64,000 bases of DNA from assembly GCA_965215545.1 (NCBI GenBank), contig OZ244066.1:1736001-1800000 (forward strand). The letters run 5' to 3'. Origin of the DNA: MPNP01 sp965215545 (GTDB lineage: Bacteria > Pseudomonadota > Alphaproteobacteria > Rhodobacterales > Rhodobacteraceae). The stretch's first letter is position 1. Each line of letters opens with the position of its first letter. The position numbers were made by a program, and so were the translations under genes. The notes under the pieces were generated by a model that did no database searches, had not been told where the DNA came from, and saw only the letters and a list, made by a program, of their open reading frames with translations. Shown one piece after another: positions 28,914 to 37,921 of the stretch.

Positions 28914-29351
28914 ATGGAAGTCAATGCCTATGTCAATTTTGCCGGCAACTGCCGGGAGGCCTTCGAATGGTATGCCAAGGTGTTTGACGGCATGATCCTC
29001 TACAGCCAGACCTTTGATGACCACGTCAACACCATGTCCGGGATGGGGTACACCGAGGCTGACCGTGACAAGATCATGCACATGGCCATCCATATCGGCT
29101 CCTCCCTCATCATGGGCTCTGACAGCCCACCGGCCCACTATCAACCGCCCCGGAGCATGCATATCTCCGTCGGCTATCATGATCTTGATGCGGCCCACCG
29201 GGCCTTTGATCAGCTCGCGGATGGTGGCCAGATCACCATGCCCTTTGCCAAAACGTTCTGGGCTGATGGATTTGGCATGGTGACTGACCGGTATGGGGTG
29301 CCCTGGATGATCAACAGCAGTCCGCCCGTCACCGAACAGGCTACCAACTGA
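28914..29351 (+). CDS. VOC-family (PhnB/YjdN-like) protein
   Basis: 145 aa with the VOC/glyoxalase-like fold of the PhnB/3-demethylubiquinone-9 3-methyltransferase-like group: VNAYVNFAGNCREAFEWYAK, MHISVGYHDLDAAHRAFDQL, and AKTFWADGFGMVTDRYGVPW. The function of this group is not fixed; some bind metal and small ligands. ATG 28914 has GGAGGT eight bases before it. trpA begins two bases after its stop, so the two share a transcript, which is unusual for trpA. Confidence 0.88.
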   Translation: MEVNAYVNFAGNCREAFEWYAKVFDGMILYSQTFDDHVNTMSGMGYTEADRDKIMHMAIHIGSSLIMGSDSPPAHYQPPRSMHISVGYHDLDAAHRAFDQLADGGQITMPFAKTFWADGFGMVTDRYGVPWMINSSPPVTEQATN

Positions 29352-29353
29352 CC

Positions 29354-30145
29354 ATGTCCCGCCTCAAGGCCACATTCGATGCGCTGCAGTCACGTGGCTC
29401 CAAGGCCTTCATTGCCTACATCATGGCCGGCGATCCGGATGTCGAGACCTCCAGCACACTCCTCAAGGGTCTGCCGGAGGCGGGGGTGGACATCGTCGAG
29501 TTGGGGATGCCATTCACGGACCCCATGGCTGACGGGCCGGTGATTCAACTTGCCGGTCAGCGGGCCCTGGCCAGCGGCCAGACCGTGGCCCGGACCCTTG
29601 ACATGGTGACGGCATTCCGGTCCGACAACACCGCAACGCCTGTCATTCTGATGGGGTACTACAATCCGATCGACAGTTATGGCGTGGGCCGCTTCCTTGC
29701 CGATGCTGATCAGGCCGGCGTCGATGGTCTGATCATCGTTGATCTGCCACCCGAGGAGGATACCGAACTGTGCCTGCCGGCCCTGCATCAGGGTCTGGAC
29801 TTCATCCGCCTTGCCACACCGACAACCGACGACAACCGCCTGCCCCGGGTCCTGCAGAACACCAGCGGCTTTGTCTATTTTGTCTCCATTACCGGCATCA
29901 CGGGTGCCCAGTCACCTGATCCGAAGGATGTGGCTGGCGACGTGGCTCGAATCAAGGCAGCCACCGACCTGCCGGTCTGTGTGGGTTTTGGTGTCAAGAC
30001 CCCGGACATGGCCAGGGAGATCGCCGCCATCGCTGATGGTGTCGTGGTGGGCTCAGCCATCATCAGCCGCCTCGCCGATGGCGAGAGCATCGACAGCCTG
30101 TTGGCCTATGTGGGCTCACTGGCCAGGGGAGCCCATGCCGGGTAG
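29354..30145 (+). CDS. trpA: Tryptophan synthase alpha subunit
   Basis: 263 aa. The alpha-subunit signature is in VDIVELGMPFTDPMADGP, which includes the catalytic Glu and Asp. Substrate-binding loops match DGLIIVDLPPEE, GFVYFVSITGITGA and VCVGFGVKT. It cleaves indole-glycerol phosphate and passes indole to TrpB. The family length is normal and the frame is intact. trpF and trpB are at 43492-45430 on the opposite strand, whereas trpFBA is contiguous in most relatives. Confidence 0.97.
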   Translation: MSRLKATFDALQSRGSKAFIAYIMAGDPDVETSSTLLKGLPEAGVDIVELGMPFTDPMADGPVIQLAGQRALASGQTVARTLDMVTAFRSDNTATPVILMGYYNPIDSYGVGRFLADADQAGVDGLIIVDLPPEEDTELCLPALHQGLDFIRLATPTTDDNRLPRVLQNTSGFVYFVSITGITGAQSPDPKDVAGDVARIKAATDLPVCVGFGVKTPDMAREIAAIADGVVVGSAIISRLADGESIDSLLAYVGSLARGAHAG

Positions 30146-30230
30146 GGCACGATCGGTTCCGACCTCACGCACTCCAGGGGTTCTGGCGACCGAGGGGGAA
30201 GCACCCACCTCCAGGGGCGGGGAGCAATGA

Positions 30231-31421
30231 ATGGCAGTCATTGCCTGCATTGAGGACCTGCAGCGACTCTATCATCGGCGTGTTCCGCGCATGTTCGTCG
30301 ATTATGTCGAATCCGGCAGCTGGACCGAGGAGACATTGCGGATCAACTGTGCCGACCTGCAGGCAGTCCGTTTCCGGCAACGGGTGGCGAGGGACCTGTC
30401 CGGGCGCTCCATTGCCGCACGGATGATCGGCGAGGATGTGGCCATGCCGGTGGCCCTGGCCCCGGTGGGCATGACCGGCATGCAGGCTGCTGATGGGGAA
30501 ATCAAGGCCGCCCGGGCGGCCCGGGCCTTCGGGGTTCCCTACACTCTCTCGACCATGTCGATCTGTTCGGTCGAGGATGTCGCCGAGCAGGCCTACCGGG
30601 GATTCTGGTTCCAGCTCTACGTGATGCGGGATGCCGACTACACGAGACGGCTGATCGCCCGCGTGAAGGCGGCGGGCTGTCGGGTTCTTGTCCTGACCCT
30701 TGACCTGCAGGTCCTTGGACAGCGGCATGCCGACATTCGCAATGGCCTGACCGTTCCCATGCGCCTGACCGTGCCGAACTGCCTCGATCTGGTCGGCAAG
30801 ATTCCCTGGGGACTGGGCATGATGGGCACCCCCCGACGGTCCTTTGGCAACATCATCGGGCATGTCGAGGGGGTCAATAGCACCTCGTCGCTGATGACCT
30901 GGGTCAAGGAACAGTTCGAGCCCAGACTGGATTGGGAACGGGTTGCCGAAATCCGCCGTGAATGGGGCGGCCCGTTCATCCTCAAAGGTATCATGGACGT
31001 TGAAGACGCCCGGCGGGCTCTCGATATCGGGGTCGATGGCATCATCGTCTCGAACCATGGTGGTCGCCAGCTTGATGGCACCCTGTCATCGATTCGTTCA
31101 CTTCCCGCCATCGTTGATGCCGTTGGCGACCGGACGGAAGTCATGCTCGATTCGGGCATCCGGTCCGGTCAGGATGTCCTGAAGGCCCGGGCCCTCGGTG
31201 CCACCGGTGTCATGATTGGGCGGGCCTACATCTACGGCCTCGGTGCCAGGGGCCAGGCTGGCGTGACGAAAGCCCTCGAACTCATCCGTGACGAACTTGA
31301 CGGCACGATGGCACTCTGTGGCGAACGGACCCTCGCCGATGTCGGCCCCCACAACATCCTCCTGCCCGCCGGGTTCACCGACGCCTGGCAGAGCCCACAG
31401 GATTGTCGACCAGCCCCCTGA
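30231..31421 (+). CDS. FMN-dependent alpha-hydroxy-acid dehydrogenase (LldD-like)
   Basis: 396 aa of the FMN alpha-hydroxy-acid oxidase family. The active-site histidine is in IIVSNHGGRQLDG; FMN-phosphate contacts are in VMLDSGIRSGQDV and GATGVMIGRAYIYGL. N-terminal ALAPVGMTGMQAADGE and the YTLSTMSICSVEDV block match L-lactate dehydrogenase (LldD). It would oxidise L-lactate or a related 2-hydroxyacid and pass electrons to the quinone pool. The exact substrate is not determinable. ATG 30231 is preceded by GGGGAG. It follows trpA by 85 bases. Confidence 0.9.
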   Translation: MAVIACIEDLQRLYHRRVPRMFVDYVESGSWTEETLRINCADLQAVRFRQRVARDLSGRSIAARMIGEDVAMPVALAPVGMTGMQAADGEIKAARAARAFGVPYTLSTMSICSVEDVAEQAYRGFWFQLYVMRDADYTRRLIARVKAAGCRVLVLTLDLQVLGQRHADIRNGLTVPMRLTVPNCLDLVGKIPWGLGMMGTPRRSFGNIIGHVEGVNSTSSLMTWVKEQFEPRLDWERVAEIRREWGGPFILKGIMDVEDARRALDIGVDGIIVSNHGGRQLDGTLSSIRSLPAIVDAVGDRTEVMLDSGIRSGQDVLKARALGATGVMIGRAYIYGLGARGQAGVTKALELIRDELDGTMALCGERTLADVGPHNILLPAGFTDAWQSPQDCRPAP

Positions 31422-31789
31422 CAGTCCCGGTGCCATGACAGTTCGGAATTTCCCGACCGGTACCATAAAGTCCCCGACCGCGGTGATCGTCAGGAGTGCG
31501 TCATTCCGGACACCGAAGCCATGGCCCGGCCTGATGTCAGGCGAAGACCCGGCCAGCACCATTGCACTCTGGCGATCCGGCCTTCCGTAGCCATCAATGG
31601 CACCGGTGTGCGGATGGACCCGGCATGAAGGGCGGATTTCATCAAGCCACTGGCAGTCACCACGCGTCGACCAATGTCGTGAATCTCGCCAGAATCGGAT
31701 TGTCAGAATGAACGACATGCCCTATACACGCAGCCTTCGCGGACATGCACCCTTGGAGGCTGTCCGTTGCGCCTGCAAAGGAGGTCAGG
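31422..31789. other. Gene-free interval before rplY
   Basis: No gene is seen. The last bases contain AAAGGAGGTC, a near-perfect ribosome-binding site for rplY. A promoter is expected in this gap, but I could not place one confidently. Confidence 0.5.
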
Positions 31790-32464
31790 ATGACTGGCAA
31801 GATACCCGACCTTCCTGCAATGCCGAGGACGAGGACAGGCAAGGGGGCCGCTCGTCAGGTACGCAGGGATGGCTATGTTCCCGGTGTTGTCTATGGGGGT
31901 GGGATGGACCCGCAACCGATCAACGTCCGCTTCAACACCCTGTTCAAGATGCTGAATGCCGGCCGCTTCCTGTCGACGCTCTTCAACCTGCAGGTCGATG
32001 GGCAGGACGATGTCCGGGTGATCTGCCGGGGCGTCCAGCGGGATGTCGTCAACGAATTGCCAACCCATGTTGATTTTGTCCGCATTCATCAGGACTCGCG
32101 CATCAACATGCAGATTCCCACGATCTTCACCGGCCAGAGTGAGTGCCCGGGCCTCAAGAAGGGTGGCGTTCTCACCATTGTCCGCAACGAGATCGAACTC
32201 GTGGTGACCGCTGGTGACATTCCGGCAGATATCCCCATCAGGCTCGACGGCATGGAAATCGGCGATGTCGTGACGATCTCCATGATCGCGCTGCCCGCCG
32301 GGGCCGAGCTGACCATCACCGACAGGGATTTTGTCATTGCCAATATCTCGGCACCATCGAGTCTGATCGAGGCGGTTGAGGACGAAGAGGTCGAGGGTGA
32401 ACCCGGTGACGAGGAAACCGGCGAGGAGGAGCTTGGTTCCGAAGAGGACAAGGGAGACGCCTGA
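31790..32464 (+). CDS. rplY: Ribosomal protein bL25 (Ctc type)
   Basis: 224 aa of the longer Ctc-type L25. It binds 5S rRNA in the 50S subunit. Family blocks: RTRTGKGAARQVRRDGYVPG, VVYGGGMDPQPI and HVDFVRI. The C-terminal beta-domain contains IEIGDVVTI-like strands, and the end is very acidic (DEEVEGEPGDEETGEEEL). Acidic tails are common in alphaproteobacterial Ctc. A strong Shine-Dalgarno (AAAGGAGGTC) precedes the ATG. Confidence 0.95.
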   Translation: MTGKIPDLPAMPRTRTGKGAARQVRRDGYVPGVVYGGGMDPQPINVRFNTLFKMLNAGRFLSTLFNLQVDGQDDVRVICRGVQRDVVNELPTHVDFVRIHQDSRINMQIPTIFTGQSECPGLKKGGVLTIVRNEIELVVTAGDIPADIPIRLDGMEIGDVVTISMIALPAGAELTITDRDFVIANISAPSSLIEAVEDEEVEGEPGDEETGEEELGSEEDKGDA

Positions 32465-32534
32465 GCCTCTGGGATCAGCCGATCAGGGCAGCCCGGCTGG
32501 CTGTCCCGTGCCCGGCAGATGAGGCGGAGGGGCC

Positions 32535-33209
32535 ATGATGAAGCTGCTTGTCGGACTGGGCAATCCGGGCCCGTCCCATGCTGGCCAGCGCCACAACATC
32601 GGCATGATGGCCATCGACAGGATCGCGGCGGTCGCCGGAGTGACCACCTGGCGTGAGCGGCATGCGTCCCTCTGCGCCGACACGCGCATCGATGCGCACA
32701 GGGTCATGCTTCTCAAGCCCCAGACCTATATGAACAAATCGGGCATGGCGGTGCACGCAGCTCGGGATTACTATCGGATTGCCGTGGCGGATGTGATTGT
32801 CCTGCACGATGAGATCGACCTCGCCCCTGGCAAGGTCCGGGTCAAGCAGGGCGGGGGCCATGCCGGCCACAACGGCCTGCGCTCGATTGTCAGCCATGAC
32901 GGGCCGGATTTTGTCCGGGTCCGCCTCGGGATCGGTCATCCCGGCCACCGGGACAAGGTCCATGGCCATGTCCTGGGGGTTTTTTCCCGTCGGGAGCGGG
33001 AGGACTGGCTCGAACCCCTGCTCGCACGTGTTGCCGATGCCATCCCCGCCCTGATTGCCGGCCAGCCCGCAACCTTCATGGCTGCTCTCACCCGGACCCC
33101 GTCGGTACGCACATCCCGCCAGCCGGACCAGCCCACCCGGGACCCGCCGCCATCCCCACCCGGGGACTGGCAGGCGAAACTGCGGTCACTGCTGGGGTGG
33201 GGTCAATAA
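32535..33209 (+). CDS. pth: Peptidyl-tRNA hydrolase
   Basis: 224 aa. Pth recycles peptidyl-tRNA released from stalled ribosomes. Signatures: LLVGLGNPGPSHAGQRHNIG (catalytic His and Asn), LLKPQTYMNKSG, VLHDEIDLAPGK and GGGHAGHNGLRS. The last 40 residues are proline-rich (PTRDPPPSPPGD) and variable, as in many alphaproteobacteria. It follows rplY as expected, but the usual next gene ychF is absent and a defence-like ATPase follows instead. Confidence 0.97.
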   Translation: MMKLLVGLGNPGPSHAGQRHNIGMMAIDRIAAVAGVTTWRERHASLCADTRIDAHRVMLLKPQTYMNKSGMAVHAARDYYRIAVADVIVLHDEIDLAPGKVRVKQGGGHAGHNGLRSIVSHDGPDFVRVRLGIGHPGHRDKVHGHVLGVFSRREREDWLEPLLARVADAIPALIAGQPATFMAALTRTPSVRTSRQPDQPTRDPPPSPPGDWQAKLRSLLGWGQ

Positions 33210-33372
33210 ACTGATCGGGGATGACAGCATCAAATAGCGTTCTCATGGCAGAGAGGTTGGCGAAGAGATGACGCATCTGCGAAACCATGGATCGATGTTC
33301 GGCAATTAGTCTCTGAAATTCACAATCATTTTGGCTGAATACCATTCAAGCAATCTTGGAAAGAGTGAAGCG

Positions 33373-34869
33373 ATGACACGACAAATTGAAGACAAACTCA
33401 AGCTCAAAGTGACGGACTTTGGGCCGATCGTGAATGCCGAGATTGACCTGCGACCACTGACAGTGTTCATCGGTCCGAGCAATACAGGCAAGTCGTACCT
33501 TGCGGCCCTGATCTACGCGCTGCATCGGGTTTTCAGTCACCCCATGGGATATTCAAGACGTCGCTATCGCCCCATAGGATATTCAATCCCCCGGAACCTG
33601 TCTGCGGCTAAAGTCAAGGCCTTGGTTGAAGCGGCAAGACCTGCTGTGACCGCTCTTGAAGATAATGGTTCGCGCAGTCTTGTCCTGCCCGCCCCTGTTG
33701 CTGAATCAGCTCGTTCGATTTTTGATGGAATGGCAGGAGACCTGTCTGACGAGATCGTGCGCTGTTTCGGGATTGGCAAATTGCGCAAGCTTGTCCGCCA
33801 CGGCCGGGCGGATACATCGCGAATTGTGATCCAGCGGAAATCCTTCGACGGGAACGATTCTTTACGGCACGTCCTGTCATTTGCACAGCACGCTGAATTC
33901 ACTTCCACGGTCCCCGCCGAGAGCAGGATTCCGTTGGGTTCTGGAGTCTCGGCCCGGCGCTCCATGGAACATTTGAGCAGCCTTTATAATTATCTGGACA
34001 AAAGGAAATCAGATGCCGATGATCGGAGGTTTGCGGCAAATGAAATTATCTCGTCATTCTGCGAGATGATCCTGACACCCCTGTTTGGACCCTTGCCATC
34101 CGCAGCCTACTATCTTCCGGCCGACCGAACGGGAATTATGCACGCACACAGTGTGGTGGTCAGCGCCCTGATTGCAGGTGCGCCCACCGGGGGGCTTCGT
34201 CCTGCCGAATCCGTGTCGACACTTTCGGGGGTGCTGGCGGATTTTCTCGGCGAGCTGATCAATATTGATCGAAAGAAGCGGGGGATGAAGGAAAGTGGTA
34301 TCGCCAAGAAGATCGAGGAATTGATCCTTGAGGGATCCGTGTCCATCAATCGTTCGCCCCACATCAACTATCCACGATTTTCCTATCGTCCAAACGGCTG
34401 GAAAGACCATTTGGCGCTTGCCAACGCGTCCTCGATGGTCTCTGAGTTGGCCCCTGTTGTCTTGTATCTCCGGCATATGATCAAGCCGGGCAATGTCCTG
34501 ATTGTTGAAGAACCTGAATCTCACTTGCACCCGGCGATGCAGGTCAAGCTCACGCACCAGCTTGCCGCTCTTGTCCAGGCGGGCGTTCGGGTGATTGTAA
34601 CCACGCACAGCGAATGGTTGCTTGAGGGCCTCTCCAATATCGTTCACCGCTCCAAAATCCCCGAGTCAAAACGAAATGACACAATCGCGCTGCACGAAGA
34701 TCAGGTGGGCACCTGGTTGTTCAGGACACAACGAAACCCGAAAGGATCTGTGGTGAGCGAGGTTCGCCCTGACGAGTCAGGCTTGTACTCTTCCGGCTAC
34801 AATGCAGTCTCCGAAGTGTTGCACAACGATTGGGCTGCCATCGCAAGCCAGATTGAAGACGAATCATGA
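33373..34869 (+). CDS. AAA/ABC-type ATPase of a two-gene defence-like module
   Basis: 498 aa. N-terminal ATPase core with FIGPSNTGKSYLAALIYAL (Walker A), a long variable insertion (about residues 55-330), then VLIVEEPESHLHPAMQ (Walker B) and VIVTTHSEWLLEGL (H-loop). This arrangement is that of OLD/AAA_15/AAA_21 proteins in defence systems. ATG 33373 is chosen for AAA-type alignment and a purine-rich site upstream; a TTG at 33331 is less likely. Its ATGA end overlaps the next gene, a small protein with an ELK motif. Codon use appears less GC-biased than the neighbours, consistent with transfer. Its trigger is unknown. Confidence 0.85.
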   Translation: MTRQIEDKLKLKVTDFGPIVNAEIDLRPLTVFIGPSNTGKSYLAALIYALHRVFSHPMGYSRRRYRPIGYSIPRNLSAAKVKALVEAARPAVTALEDNGSRSLVLPAPVAESARSIFDGMAGDLSDEIVRCFGIGKLRKLVRHGRADTSRIVIQRKSFDGNDSLRHVLSFAQHAEFTSTVPAESRIPLGSGVSARRSMEHLSSLYNYLDKRKSDADDRRFAANEIISSFCEMILTPLFGPLPSAAYYLPADRTGIMHAHSVVVSALIAGAPTGGLRPAESVSTLSGVLADFLGELINIDRKKRGMKESGIAKKIEELILEGSVSINRSPHINYPRFSYRPNGWKDHLALANASSMVSELAPVVLYLRHMIKPGNVLIVEEPESHLHPAMQVKLTHQLAALVQAGVRVIVTTHSEWLLEGLSNIVHRSKIPESKRNDTIALHEDQVGTWLFRTQRNPKGSVVSEVRPDESGLYSSGYNAVSEVLHNDWAAIASQIEDES

Positions 34870-35366
34870 AGCCGCCGCTGCCGGATCTTGTTCGGAAGAG
34901 TACCGATCGACGTTGCCATGCAGATGGCAAGCTTAGGAAGGAAGGCTGCACAGTCAAACTGGACAATGCTCCCGCGCCGCGGCTGGCCATTGATCTTGAC
35001 AAGCCCGGCGCGCCGCTGGGGTCTCACGAGAAGCGCTGTGATTATCTTCTGTTCGCCACGGATGGCCAGTCGAAAGACCTGATCGTGGCACTCGAACTGA
35101 AGAACGGGCCACTGGATGCCAAAAAAGTGATCAATCAACTGCAGGCTGGTGCGTGTGCAGCGAAAGCATTGGTTCCCAAAGGCTGTGCAATCCGATTCTG
35201 GCCCGTTGCTGTCTTTCGTGGAAGCCGTAAGCATGAGCGCGACAAACTGAGAAACCCAAAAAACAAAATTGAGTTCCTCGGCCGCCGGGAAACTGTACGA
35301 TCTCTTACATGTGGCGGTTCCCTGATGGACGTGCTCAGGGTCAAATCGCACGACAGCACATCATAA
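34866..35366 (+). CDS. Small protein with PD-(D/E)XK-like D...ELK motif
   Basis: 166 aa, basic. The segment CDYLLFATDG then LIVALELKNGPLDAKKVINQ has an Asp followed about 20 residues later by E-x-K, the layout of PD-(D/E)XK nucleases, with a helix after it carrying a glutamine. I do not recognise the family. It starts within the last codons of the ATPase gene (ATGA), so the two are co-translated. Likely the effector nuclease of the ATPase, by analogy with ATPase-plus-nuclease systems. Absence of nuclease function is possible, as the fold was only judged by eye. Confidence 0.6.
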   Translation: MKPPLPDLVRKSTDRRCHADGKLRKEGCTVKLDNAPAPRLAIDLDKPGAPLGSHEKRCDYLLFATDGQSKDLIVALELKNGPLDAKKVINQLQAGACAAKALVPKGCAIRFWPVAVFRGSRKHERDKLRNPKNKIEFLGRRETVRSLTCGGSLMDVLRVKSHDSTS

Positions 35367-35626
35367 GACCTTCATTGCCCCAGAACCCCCTTCTCATAAT
35401 GGAGACAAGACCCGTTTCGAGGGCCATAGTGGGCCCGATTCCGCCCGCATTCGCGCGGGATTCTTGACGAGCGCTTGGAGGGCTGCAATGCGTGCCGGCA
35501 GATCGCCTGGATGGGGTGGCAGACGGGCTGGAGGATGTGGTAGATCGTGCCATGGTGGCGGGTCATTTCACATGACAGGTGATCCCGAGCCCCGAAAGCG
35601 CAGGCGGAAGCAACACCACCTTGTTT
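35367..35626. other. Gene-free stretch left of the MITE
   Basis: A run of GC-rich DNA with no coding frame I can support. An antisense frame around 35370-35566 looks weakly protein-like but has no recognisable motif. It lies between the defence pair and the MITE-like element. Confidence 0.35.
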
Positions 35627-35767
35627 GGGGGATTATATACCTGACTACAGAATCTCCTAATTTATCCTAATGAATCAATGGTTTAAGCCTGTATTTTCCA
35701 ATATAGTTCTAAAATACTGATTATTATTGACTATATTGGTATTTCTGTAGTTAGGTATATAATCGCC
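35627..35767. mobile_element. AT-rich MITE-like element
   Basis: About 140 bp, strikingly AT-rich against the GC-rich surroundings. The ends are imperfect inverted repeats: GATTATATACCTGACTACAG from 35631 and its near reverse complement ending at 35764, with one mismatch over 22 bases. An inner perfect 9-bp repeat (CCAATATAG at 35698-35706, CTATATTGG at 35731-35739) could form a second hairpin. No ORF is inside. Short size, terminal inverted repeats and no coding capacity are the hallmarks of a miniature inverted-repeat element. No clear target duplication was found. Confidence 0.7.
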
Positions 35768-35841
35768 CTTGTTTGAGAGTTTCAACAGACTTCGGGACAA
35801 TCCCAACTGATCGGCCAGTCGAATTGGGAGATGCAGCAGGA

Positions 35842-36219
35842 ATGACGGAATCGAAACAGTTGAATGTGCTCGGTGAGCCGCTCGAGATGTGCTCGGAGAA
35901 CCCGGTCACCGGGTATTTCCGGACGGGATGTTGCGAGACTGTCGATGCGGATGCCGGCAGCCACACGGTCTGTGCCATCATGACCGAGGAGTTTCTGGCC
36001 TATTCGAAATACGTCGGCAACGATCTCTCCACACCCCGGCCCGAATACAACTTTCCGGGTCTCGTGGATGGTGATCAATGGTGCCTCTGCGCCCTCCGCT
36101 TTGCCCAGGCCTATGACGAGGGCATCGCCCCCCGCGTCCGCCTGCGCAGCACCAACATCAAGGCCCTCGAACACGTTCCCATCGAACATCTCAAGCAACG
36201 GGCTATCGACCTCAATTGA
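35842..36219 (+). CDS. DUF2237 family protein
   Basis: 125 aa. The DUF2237 signatures are NVLGEPLEMCSENPVTGYFR, TGCCETVDADAGSHTVCA, MTEEFLAYSKYVGNDLSTPR and DQWCLCALRF. Several conserved cysteines (C, CC, C, CLC) suggest metal or redox chemistry, but the function of the family is unknown. ATG 35842 has AGGA upstream. It lies immediately right of the MITE-like element, so its promoter may be within or altered by that element. Confidence 0.85.
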   Translation: MTESKQLNVLGEPLEMCSENPVTGYFRTGCCETVDADAGSHTVCAIMTEEFLAYSKYVGNDLSTPRPEYNFPGLVDGDQWCLCALRFAQAYDEGIAPRVRLRSTNIKALEHVPIEHLKQRAIDLN

Positions 36220-36287
36220 ATCGTGACGGTTGCCTGGAGCCAGATCGTTGCATAACTCCCGGCCCCGCCACCCTCGAAGGGCACTGG

Positions 36288-36480
36288 GGTCACACCCGGG
36301 CCCTGCGGCTCCAGGACAACCGGCGGGCGTCCTGCGGTTCACCCGCGATCCCACGATTCCGGCGACCAACATCGCGACCCTGCAAGGTCCAGCAGACGAT
36401 CGCCGGCAGTTTCCGCAGCGCGGCCGGAGTCCGCAATCATGCCATGTTGCGGGCCGTGCTGGACACGGCTGGCAATCCTG
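36288..36480 (+). pseudogene. IS66-family transposase C-terminal remnant
   Basis: Three frames in succession give HTRALRLQDNRR, then VLRFTRDPTIPATNIATLQ, then VQQTIAGSFRSAAGVRNHAM and LRAVLDTA. These match the C-terminal end of IS66 TnpC (the DPxVPxTNNxAE...KVQQKISGxFRS region). At least two frameshifts make it non-functional, and no ends of the element were located. Confidence 0.65.
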
Positions 36481-37074
36481 CGGGCACCACCGGAGGGGTT
36501 GATGACCCGGACCGCAGAGCCGGCGTTTGCCCCGGTCCACCGATCCCCATTTCAGGTCTGCAGATCCCGGCTCAGGAAACTGAACAGTTACGATGATTTC
36601 ATGCTCCGGGATACCGACCGAAGCCTTCGTCCAGACCCAAGGCCTGTAACCTCCCACACAGGCAACCCTGCATCTGCCCATCCAAATCGATCCTGATTTG
36701 CAAGGCCTTGCCGGACCCTGCGGTCTTGACTATGCTCACGGTTGACGAGACTGGGCTCCCGGCAGAAAGAACGATGCAGACGGACTGAGAACCAGGTCAC
36801 CGGGGGCAAACTTTGTCAGGACCTCGCCCTCCCTCCGGTTGCAACCGGTTGTTGTACTTCAAAGCGGGAGAGGAGAGACATTTCGAGGGCGGCCCCTGAA
36901 GGAGGTGATGACGATCTGCCCACTCAATGATGTCCTTGACTGCCCCGACCAGTCGGTTGGGCCGCCTGTTGAAACTGCCGTTGGGTGCAGATTGGAGAGA
37001 GATCGGTTTCTGCGGCAACCAATGCCCGGTGAAATTCGCCTTGGTGATGCCGAGGATACGGTCGAGGCTGTTGC
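36481..37074. other. Gene-free interval before the AbiJ-like operon
   Basis: No gene is supported. A minus-strand frame near 36800-37020 has protein-like character (SAPNGSFNRRPNRLVGAVKD) and may be another mobile-element remnant, but I cannot identify it. The promoter of the following operon should lie here. Confidence 0.4.
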
Positions 37075-37921
37075 ATGAGTTCGTTGACAGACATCGAGAA
37101 GCGTTATCTGGAGCGGCTGCTGGATATGAGCGGCGGTTATGTTCTCGATTTCACCAATGCCACGTTTGGCGAGTTCTTCGAACGGCACAACATCGATATC
37201 CACGGTCGAAAGTATCAGACTTTTGGAACTTCAAAGGCCAAGAAGCTCCGTGCGTTTTGGATATCGGAGCCGGACCGGCTGGTGGGTATGGTGCTGTCCG
37301 AGATGCTGGACTCCTATGCGGCAGGTTGCGAACTGAGCGGCAGGGCGCCGGACCGAAACCTGCTGGAGAGGGCGCGGGGAATCGTCGGGCGGCTAACCGG
37401 TGAATTTGCATCCCCGATACCCACAACAACGGAGAATGAGTTTCTGGCCCACGAGTTTGCAGTTCCGGAAATTCAGAACATGGCAATCGATGCCAGGGTC
37501 GTGCCGATTGTTGTCGAGCGACTTGAAGAAACTCGCATCGCTTTGCAGGCAGGTGCCTATTTGTCCGTGATCTTTCTGTGCGGCAGCATCCTTGAAGCCC
37601 TGCTGCTCGGTGCAGCTCAGCATGACCCAGCGAGATTCAATCAGGCAAATGCGGCGCCGAAAACACAGAATGGTTCCCCCAGACGCTTTCGAGAGTGGAA
37701 CCTTGCCCAGCTGATCGATGTCGCGTGTGAAGTCGATGCCCTGAAGGTCGACCCTGAAGGTCGACATCAAGAAGTTCAGTCATGGCTTGCGTGATTTTCG
37801 CAACTATATCCACCCCTACAAGCAAATGACCTCGGGGTTCACGCCGGATGAACACACCGCCAAGGTCTGCTTCCAGGTCTTGCAGGCCGCTCTGGCGAGT
37901 CTGGCGGGGGAACGTTCATGA
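37075..37921 (+). pseudogene. AbiJ-N-terminal-domain-like protein with HEPN-like end, frameshifted
   Basis: The first 230 codons give YLERLLDMSGGYVLDFTNAT and FFERHNIDIHGRKYQTFGTS then KAKKLRAFW, the pattern of an AbiJ_NTD3-like domain (from memory), followed by a helical part (SVIFLCGSILEALLLGA). Then a 13-bp tandem duplication at 37741-37766 (CTGAAGGTCGAC plus one base, twice) shifts the frame and gives a premature stop at 37794. Removing one copy restores KVDIKKFSHGLRDFRNYIHP and a full tail ending at the TGA 37919-37921. RNYIHP resembles the RNxxH RNase motif of HEPN proteins. The restored stop overlaps the next ATG (ATGA). Could be dead or a reversible switch. Confidence 0.65.

Noticed and set aside
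28871..33355. 11-base direct repeat TTCAAGCAATC at 28871 and 33345
   Set aside because: It lies at both ends of the proposed inverted block but in direct, not inverted, orientation, and is short enough to be chance; not counted as evidence for the inversion.
35782..36681. 299-aa minus-strand ORF over DUF2237 and the IS66 remnant
   Set aside because: The plus-strand DUF2237 gene is well supported; this frame has no motifs.
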